This document shows, piece after piece, positions 57,031-64,000 of a stretch of DNA of 64,000 bases. The notes beneath the pieces are model-generated. The model did no database searches. It saw only the letters and a program-made list of their open reading frames with translations, and was not told where the DNA came from. Numbering within the stretch: the first letter of the stretch is position 1; every line of letters starts with the position of its first letter. Made by a program: the position numbers and the translations under genes. This DNA is from Hibiscus mutabilis (lineage: Eukaryota > Streptophyta > Magnoliopsida > Malvales > Malvaceae), in the NCBI GenBank assembly GCA_019671005.1, contig CM033747.1:27307188-27371187 (forward strand), read 5' to 3'.

Positions 57031-58963
57031 TTTAAATTAGTTTTTTTATGTAAAATTATATTTTTCTTTTCGCGTTTTTTATTGGATACTTCAATGGTTT
57101 TAAACCATCCATAAATTATTTATATTTTTTAAATTTTAAATCAAATGTTATTACATTGGAATATATTAGAAGGGTAAAGTACGAAAATAGTCACTAAGTT
57201 ATTCCAAAAAAATACAAAATGATCATACTTTCAAAAGTCATATAATAAGCATTAGACTTTAGTTTTTATTGGAATAGTTTAGTGACGGAAAAATTTTGCT
57301 GCTAATGGGTTTAGAACCTACAACCTAAGGGAAGGGAATATATCAACTGAGAGCTTTTAACCATTTACTCTAGAATTCACAATCTTTAAAAGGTATCAAT
57401 AGAACTAAAATTTAATGGGACAAAATCCTTTGCCCCTTTTCGGTACCCTTTCTATGACCAACAATAAAAAATTAAATTTTAAGCTGTAACCATAAATTCT
57501 AAATCCTAAACTATAAACCATAAACCTTAAAAAATACACCCTACCACTAATTCACTAAATCTTAACCTTAAACCTAATTTTTTTAATGAGGGGTATAAAT
57601 AGAAACACTGAAAAGGATCAAAGAATTTCTATTCAATTTAATGACCCAATAATAGTACTATTATTAGATGGCTCAACTCAAAATCCATACCGAAGTGCAT
57701 TTTAGTTGGAGAAAAAAAGAATATATTGGTTTAGCCATTGATACCCGACCATTACCTATGTCACTCCTCCCTGCCGATATAGGGATCCAAGGCAACCTCA
57801 AAGACATCAAACCCAACATGTCTCACAATCATGAATCCAATGGCATCGCCCGAGGGTATAAAGAGTAAACATGGAGCTAAAGTGCTAAACATAGCGAATC
57901 ATGACTAAATCGTAATCAAGGGGAAAAGATCAAAGGTAGTAACAAAAGACTTGGAACCTCCATGAAAAATTCATCGACGATGCCGACATAGGCCGGATGT
58001 ATACGTGAGGCGAGAATAGTAACGTAGAACCTCTTCGACGTCGAGAACACGATCCACGTTGCTCACATCCATCATCTCTGTCTCCTCCAGCTTCACACCC
58101 AATGTTGAAGAAAGACATGGAACTTCACATTCAAATCCCATGTTTATTCCAAGCTGTCTTTGGGAATGTACACATTCAGACAAGTAATTCTATGTTTTTC
58201 CCATTCCTAATGTACTTGTCAAACATTCAAACTTGTTTGGATATAGTTTATTCCATCATACTTTGGCGGACCAATGATTTTATGTTAGCGAGCAACCTAT
58301 AAAATTCTAGTGGGACGAACTTATAAAATTTTAAGAGGACAAAAATGAATTTTCAATAAAAATTTTTAAATCGTATGCGAATTTCAATTTTCCAATAAGA
58401 TGGCCGCCCCCTTCAATCCCTCGGTCTATCCCTTGCCAGCACAATTTACACATAATGTCAAACAGAAGCAACCCAAAGAGATAAAAGAGAAGCATTGCCA
58501 AAACAACATAGGATGATGGGCTTAGCTAATAAGGTTAAAGGGCTTCACCAATTTGTCCATGGGTCCCATCCATCACCAAAAAGTCTGGCTATACTTATAA
58601 AATATACTTTCGGATTTTCAAAGTTTAAAAAGAATGGTCAAATTATGGGGTTTTGCCCCTATAATGCTTTTAGAATTTAATCCATGTATGTTTTATACTT
58701 TTCATAAATTACCCATATCTCAGAACTCCAAACTAAATAAACCGGATGCTCAAGTGTTCTTAAACTCACAACCCATATTGATGCAACGATAACAATGTTA
58801 ACCAAGCTATGACTCATTTAATTTAGTTCTCGTACTTTTTTTGACATAGTTTGGTCAGTCTACTTTTATAATAATCTTATTAATTAACTCGAATAATTAC
58901 CATCGTTAACGATTCTGATTATAATGTTGTCATGGATTTTTTTTTAAAAATATCCCATTCAAT
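57031..58963. other. Intergenic AT-rich DNA, no gene called
   Basis: 57480-57570 has degenerate CCTAAA telomere-like units. 57950-58120 is richer in GC and on the minus strand reads EETEMMDVSNVDRVLDVEEV, which may be a gene relic, but I do not recognise it. The other short frames look accidental. Confidence 0.4.
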
Positions 58964-59183
58964 TAGGGTCATAAACGATACGAGACGGATAGCGAGCTAC
59001 TCGAGTCCGACTTGATCAAAGCTCGGTCAGCACTTGACTCGAGCTAAAATTTGACTTGAGTTCTTAACGAGCCTAACGAAGCCGAGCTACTCAATACCAT
59101 ACTTGAGAAGCTCATGAGCTACTAAAAAATATATTATACTAATTTTTAAAATTTAAAATGAAATAAAATGTATGTTGTTGGAA

Positions 59184-59245
<62 letters not shown>

Positions 59246-59516
59246 CGTTATCGTTATTGTTGTTGTTGTTAGTATTATGAATAGGTTGTAAATTAGACGA
59301 GACAAATCAAGAGTTACTCAAGTCCTCAGTTAAAGCCCGGTCAACACTCGACTCGATTGGACTCAACTTGAGCTCGAACTCAGCTCGAGTTCTTAACGAG
59401 AAGATTCAAGCTCAGCATTATTGGGCTCAACTTGAGTTCAAACTCAACTCGAATTCTTACCAAGCCGAGTTAAGCTCAGCACTACTCTAACTCGACTCGG
59501 CCCATTTACGCCCCTA
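58964..59516. repeat. CTCGAG-rich hAT-type element with a microsatellite
   Basis: Left end TAGGGTCATAAACGATACGAG; right end inverted TAGGGGCGTAAATGGGCCGA. Arms full of ACTCGAGCT / GAGCTCGA motifs. A perfect 8-bp duplication was not found. Confidence 0.5.
59184..59272. repeat. Compound microsatellite
   Basis: (AAT)n switching to (ATT)n, then (CATTAT)n, (CGTTAT)n and (TGT)n in one uninterrupted run, inside the CTCGAG-rich element. Confidence 0.9.
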
Positions 59517-60120
59517 CTTCCAAATGTCATCATTATAACTAAAATAGTTAATTAGGTTAAGCGTTGAACTAACTAAAGGCATTATAAAAAAAATAAAGGA
59601 ATCGAAACTATATCAAATTTAGAATATAAACATAACAGAGGGAGTGAAACCAAAGTTTGACCAAAACCAAGCCATCTCTAAGTTGTTCACATGCTGATAA
59701 AATGGCAGAAAAAGAAAAAAGTTGGTTGCTTTTGGTTATGGGGGGAGTGGCTCAAGAACCCAGAAAAAATGCGACAATTAATGAGAATGTTAGGTTGGCA
59801 GCCCAATGAACAAATACATATACATATAGTGACTGCAAAAAATCAGGTAATCTAGTGCTGGAAAACCAACCTGCAGCGGAATTTAAACACTAAAAGGGTT
59901 GGGCGAAGGAGCTCATAAATGCAATGTCACATAGCTTTCGACAGAGAATGGTGCAGAATACAGACAGGGGTTCACATTCTCTATATTTTGTCTTCCTTCG
60001 AACCGCAAGCACCCGCTACTTTACCACTAACCTTTCTCTCTCTCTCTCTCTCTCCTTTCACTTTGTCAATTCTTGAAGTTTTAACCCCCCTGCAATTTAG
60101 GAATTTCTACTTAAATGTTT
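59517..60120. other. Intergenic DNA with a CT microsatellite
   Basis: A (TC)n run of about 20 bases at 60035-60054. No gene recognised. Confidence 0.5.
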
Positions 60121-60687
60121 GGTAAATTACGTAAATTATTATTTAATTTTATTTTTAAAACTATTTTAGTCATTAAAATTTTAAAACGTTCAGTTTATTC
60201 ACTGAAGTTTAGACATTGATTGTTTTTTGTTATTTCTCTGTTAATTTTTGGACGACATCCATTTACCAATGAAGGAGGAACTCTCTTAAGATCCGAACGG
60301 TAAAAAATTTCATCAGCACGAGAGTAACAATATACTAAAAAACGAGCTTCATTCAAGGCGAAGGAGGGAAGTTTACGATAGAGAAACTGAAAGGCTTTTA
60401 CCCGACTCATGGATTTTGAGGCACTTTTCGATAAAATGATGGTCGGATTCGGACTCAGGGACTGAGACAAAAACGATTGATGAAATTTGGGACGGAACAG
60501 CCACCATCGAGGGTGGCGTCTGACGACGGTAGACGACGTCCATATCATAACGTTGTCAAAAAGCTAACGGATGAGTGACAAAAAATATTCAATGTCTAAG
60601 CTTCAATAAATAAATTGAACATTTTCAAACTTCAGTAACGAAAATAGATTTATGAGTAAAGTTCAGTGATGATTTTCATAATTTACC
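60121..60687. mobile_element. TIR element with ~140-base arms and a GC-richer core
   Basis: Left GGTAAATTACGTAAATTA and, inverted from the right, GGTAAATTATGAAAATCA; arms also share GAAGTTTAGACATTGA/GAAGCTTAGACATTGA. Flanks TAAATGTTT and CGAAGTGTT are only loosely similar. The core (60270-60540) is open on the minus strand over most of its length (117 codons, including part of an arm) with no recognised product; captured sequence is possible. Confidence 0.6.
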
Positions 60688-60798
60688 CGAAGTGTTTTTA
60701 CAAACGTCAACTAAACAAAGACTCGATTAGTATGATAAAAATTTATATATGTAAAGATAATAAATTTTGATATATTTGTACTTTTAATCGTATTATAT

Positions 60799-61512
60799 GG
60801 CCATGTTTGGTAAACAGCTTTTTGAGCAAAAATTAGAGGTTTGAAGCATTTTTAAAGGTTTAACCAGTCAAATTCGCTAACTTAGATGTTTGGTAAATAG
60901 CGAATTGAGGTGAAACCTCTCATTTTCAAAAAGCTCCTTTTAGGAGCTTTTTGAGTTAGAAGCTTGGATAAAAGACTATTTTGTCCTTGATAATTATAAA
61001 AAATTCCTCTAAATAATATAAATTTAAGCAACTAATGAAATTTAAAAAAAATCATAAATAAGAAATTAATATATACATATAAATTTAATAATTAATAAAA
61101 TTATATTTAAAATTTAATTTCATAAATAGGAAATAATATATACAAAAAAGTAATAATTGTTAAAAAAAATTTACAAATAAAAAATAATATATTCATCTTC
61201 CATATATGCTTAGCAATGATATTAAAAAATATTTTTCATAATCTAATTAATATTAATAGACACAAAATATTAATAACTAATAAATTATTTAAACAAGTAT
61301 TGAATGTAGTCATGTCCTTATATGTCATTTTGTTTGTTCAAATAATCAAGCAGCTATCTGTTATCAGTTAATTTTATCAAACACTTTTATACAATCAACT
61401 AATATAATCCGTTAATTATATCAGTTAATGCCATCAGTTATCCGCTAATTACTAAACAGGACCTATGTATTAGTTAATGTTATCAGTTATCCGCTAATTG
61501 TCAAACAAGACC
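60799..61512. repeat. Possible TIR element with TGTTTGG-type ends
   Basis: Left end ATGGCCATGTTTGGTAAACA; right end inverted AGGTCTTGTTTGACAATTAG. The right part has direct repeats of ATCAGTTATCCGCTAATT (61436 and 61482). Target duplication unclear. Confidence 0.4.
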
Positions 61513-62039
61513 TGTGTATATTGTGTTGTATTATCCACATGTTTGAAACGGATTTTTCCTTGTTCATGGAGAAATTTTTGGAGTACAAATGGCCTTGGTT
61601 GCCTGCACTCTTATTTCTTTTCCTTGTTAGTTTAGGTATTCACTTTTGAAAAGCAATGTTGCCTTGGTAATCATTAATGTCATTGACTTGGTATCCCTTT
61701 GTTTCCTTTTTATTACACATTGGCCGGAGGTTAATGTACATAAAGGCACACTTTCTTTTAAGTTTTTCTTATATTTCCTTACTACTTTTGGAAGTCCATT
61801 ATATAAGGATTTAACTTTTCTATAATTATTGAGTGAGGTATTCAACTCTTGGGATGAACCGAAAAAGAAATTTTTATCGGTTTTATCTCTTATTTTTTAT
61901 AAAAAAATAATTTTTTTTATTAAAGGATTAGAAAAAAATAGGCCTGGATCTTCTGCGATAATGATTTGAAAGATTCAAAACAAAAAATAATGATATTTGC
62001 TAGCAACAACATAATAGAGGCTGTCAATCAAGTTCAATG
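61513..62039. other. AT-rich DNA, no gene seen
   Basis: Short frames only, none recognisable. Confidence 0.4.
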
Positions 62040-62175
62040 ATGACTTTTATAATGATATTTGTTGATGGGTTGTTCTCGGTCAAATCTGTCTGCGAGGTAT
62101 TAGTTAACAATAACTCTACTGCTGTAAACTAGAAGGGAGTTTTTAACAAGACCTCTTTGCTTATAAAAAAAAATG
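62040..62175 (+). pseudogene. Short LINE zinc-binding-region remnant
   Basis: A plus-strand reading gives DGLFSVKSVCEVLVNNN, like the GIYSVKSY segment preceding zf-RVT in plant LINEs (compare NGIYSVKSY at about 42375). It is followed by an A-run at 62165-62172. Very short, so tentative. Confidence 0.42.
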
Positions 62176-62204
62176 TCATATAGCCCTAATGGGTACATAT
62201 AAAA

Positions 62205-62318
62205 TGTATTGAATCGATTCTTTTAAATAAATAGATCTGATCGCAACCTTGAATATGAAATTCAAATGGATCAAATAGGAAATGATGCTCTGAGTCATAG
62301 AACTATAATGAAATATAG
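62205..62318 (+). pseudogene. ycf2: Nuclear insertion of plastid DNA, ycf2 fragment
   Basis: Plus strand reads NRFF, a stop, INRSDRN, then EYEIQMDQIGNDALSHRTIM, matching what I recall of an internal part of the chloroplast Ycf2 protein. About 110 bases with a few substitutions, so an old, small transfer. Ycf2 is a large plastid-encoded protein; this fragment has no function. Confidence 0.68.
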
Positions 62319-64000
62319 GATCCTCACTTTTGTTCTTGAAAAAAAAAACATATTATCATACATTGTCTTATGATTTAAAATGTTTGTTACTACTTAATTC
62401 AAGGGATAATCCTGGTGAAATAAATAAATAGTATATATTTTTTAAAAGATTTAAATTCGAATAACTTTATCTTACATTATTATATGTGAGTTGATGACCT
62501 ATTAAAGAATTGATATTACAATAACATCCCATTAAAAATACTAGAAGAACTTTCTACTAATAAAAAGAAAATGAAAGCTTTAGTAGATTTTATTCCTTTG
62601 CGTTGTATTCTTTTGGTTGAATTTGCATTTTGTATGAAAAGAAGTGATTTCAAAAGTCAACAAAGGAGACTGTTTCAGTTCAGTTACACAGCTTTCATAT
62701 GTTGGTGTCATAATTCCAACACATCTTCTTTCAAATCAAACCATTCCTGGCCTTTAAAACCCTCTCTTCCAAAAGAACCATTTGGTCTAATTGTTGTTTT
62801 AGTCCCTCAATCATGATTTAATCTAAGATTTAGTCCTTTTATTTTAATTTGAAATATTTGACCTTTCTAATTTTATAATTTGTTAGTGTATTCAAGTCGG
62901 TAGCAACGTTAGTTGCTGCTGCTAAAGTGATGACATATGAATAAGAATCTTATGTCATTTTTTATGCCCTAACGTTAAAAAAATATGTTTAGGGTTTATT
63001 ATTTATAGAATTTTAGGTAAAATATATTTTTAGGGTTTAAAATTTAGATTTGATGCTTAAAATTTGATTTTTTTTAATTTAAAAAAAAGCACCGAAGAAA
63101 GATAAAATTTTGTCCGATGCATATAATATTTTTTTCTAAAATTCACTTGTACTACTAGAATAACTTGAAAATCCAATCAACAAATAATAAATTTACATTA
63201 TGCCGAATGTTTAGTATTGTTTCAAAAATAAATTCATTATTACTTAACCACAACTAATGCTGTTATCAATTTAAACGTATTAATTACATTATAAAAATAA
63301 AAATTCAAGTAATGACAAATTAAAGTAGAGATTAAATATTAAGTTTTAACATAATAAAAGAACTAAAACCATTATTTTTTCTTTGCTGTCCCAGCTTAAA
63401 TTGCCACTTAATTTGAAGGAAAATTCCGGTTTAAATTAGGGTTTTCATCGAAAAACTCAAATTCTCTTTTAAAAGAGGGAGTCAGGGATAGAAAAAAAAA
63501 ACAGCCATATGCTGTGATCAGTGTTGTACAGGTCTATAAGCCGGCTACAGTTGTAGAGCAATGTGTCAAATTCTGTTTATAGTCCCTCTACTATACTAAA
63601 ATTTAATCTTTTATAGTAGGTGTATTTTTTAAATAAGTAATCAAACTATGCTTTTTTTCTGTTTAGGTGTTTAAAGTTTTTTTTGTCAAAGCAAGTTTAA
63701 TGTTTCATTGGTTTTCATTTCCAGATTTTTTTTTTCAAATAAAAAGTCTATTATGAGAAATCTTTTTAATTTAATTTACTTCGTCTATAATGTTATGATT
63801 CGAATCGTTGACTTTACTTAATAGTTCTTAACGACTCGTCTCGTTAGATTAAATTTCAATATTGTGAATCAACTAACATCATATTTTGACCCAAAGAAAT
63901 AAGAATAAAAATCCATGTCCTTTTTGGTGCCCTATTTATGCTTAATACTAAAAAAATTAGGTTTAGTGTTTATGATTAAGATATAAAGTTAGAGTTTAGG
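62319..64000. other. AT-rich DNA with telomere-like fragments, no gene seen
   Basis: TTTAGGGTTTA-type degenerate units at 62985-63060 and again at 63960-64000, where the window ends. An 81-codon plus-strand frame (62571-62816) has no recognisable features. Confidence 0.4.

Noticed and set aside
57930..58183. A gene exon on the minus strand (VSNVDRVLDVEEV)
   Set aside because: GC-richer and open, but no family is recognised and no flanking exons could be built.
62571..62816. An 81-codon plus-strand frame
   Set aside because: No recognisable motif, AT-rich surroundings, and no splice or promoter context.

Overview
This is plant nuclear DNA: AT-rich, short genes with introns, and a dense load of plant transposable elements. 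The organism is most likely a eudicot, and I lean towards Malvales (cotton or cacao relatives) because the LTR repeat styles look like those of that order; that last step is a recollection, not something the sequence proves. I recognise only three intact-looking cellular genes: a small basic protein (438-728, minus), a 57-aa Cys/His-rich protein (2797-2970, plus), and a four-exon YUCCA-type flavin monooxygenase of auxin synthesis (48559-50024, minus). Two decayed genes lie between them: an IST1-like (ESCRT-III/Vps4 regulator) pseudogene (33120-35161, minus) and a weaker proline-rich relic near 32150-32640.

The left half (4617-30612) is a nest of insertions whose boundaries can be read from target-site duplications. 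The oldest layer is a TGTAAC...GTTACA solo-LTR-like element, split into 4617-5764 and 28750-30612. Inside it is an old minus-strand Ty3/gypsy element of Athila type (5765-28749; LTRs 27349-28749 and 5765-7181; 5-bp duplication AATTC/AACTC). Inside that, within its 3' env-position ORF, is a young plus-strand Athila-type element (9379-21051; LTRs 9379-10915 and 19527-21051, which differ by about 25 substitutions; duplication CATAC/CATGC). A hAT-type element (28848-29585) sits in the right arm of the outermost layer. Both Athila-type elements use a tRNA-Asp primer site, carry gag, protease, RT/RNase H, integrase and an extra ORF before the 3' LTR, and both have a second polypurine-tract-like cassette. 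The young element also carries a peculiar GTTGCCNNGGCAAC palindrome family in its LTRs; the right half of this motif recurs as in-frame coding repeats in gag, in the RNase H-integrase linker and in the 3' ORF.

From 35.9 to 42.9 kb lie two L1-type LINE remnants, the second split inside its reverse transcriptase by a 1.9-kb CACTA element (39235-41140) that itself holds a SINE-like head and a small TIR element. From 43 to 63 kb there are many short inverted-repeat elements: three with clear 9-bp (Mutator-type) duplications at 44054-45201, 45230-46143 and 52410-52996; a Tourist-like one nested in the first; and several whose cores are degenerate TTTAGGG/CCCTAAA telomere-like arrays. A short chloroplast ycf2 fragment lies near 62.2 kb. 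Remaining stretches are AT-rich with no gene that I can see. All comparisons were made by eye.
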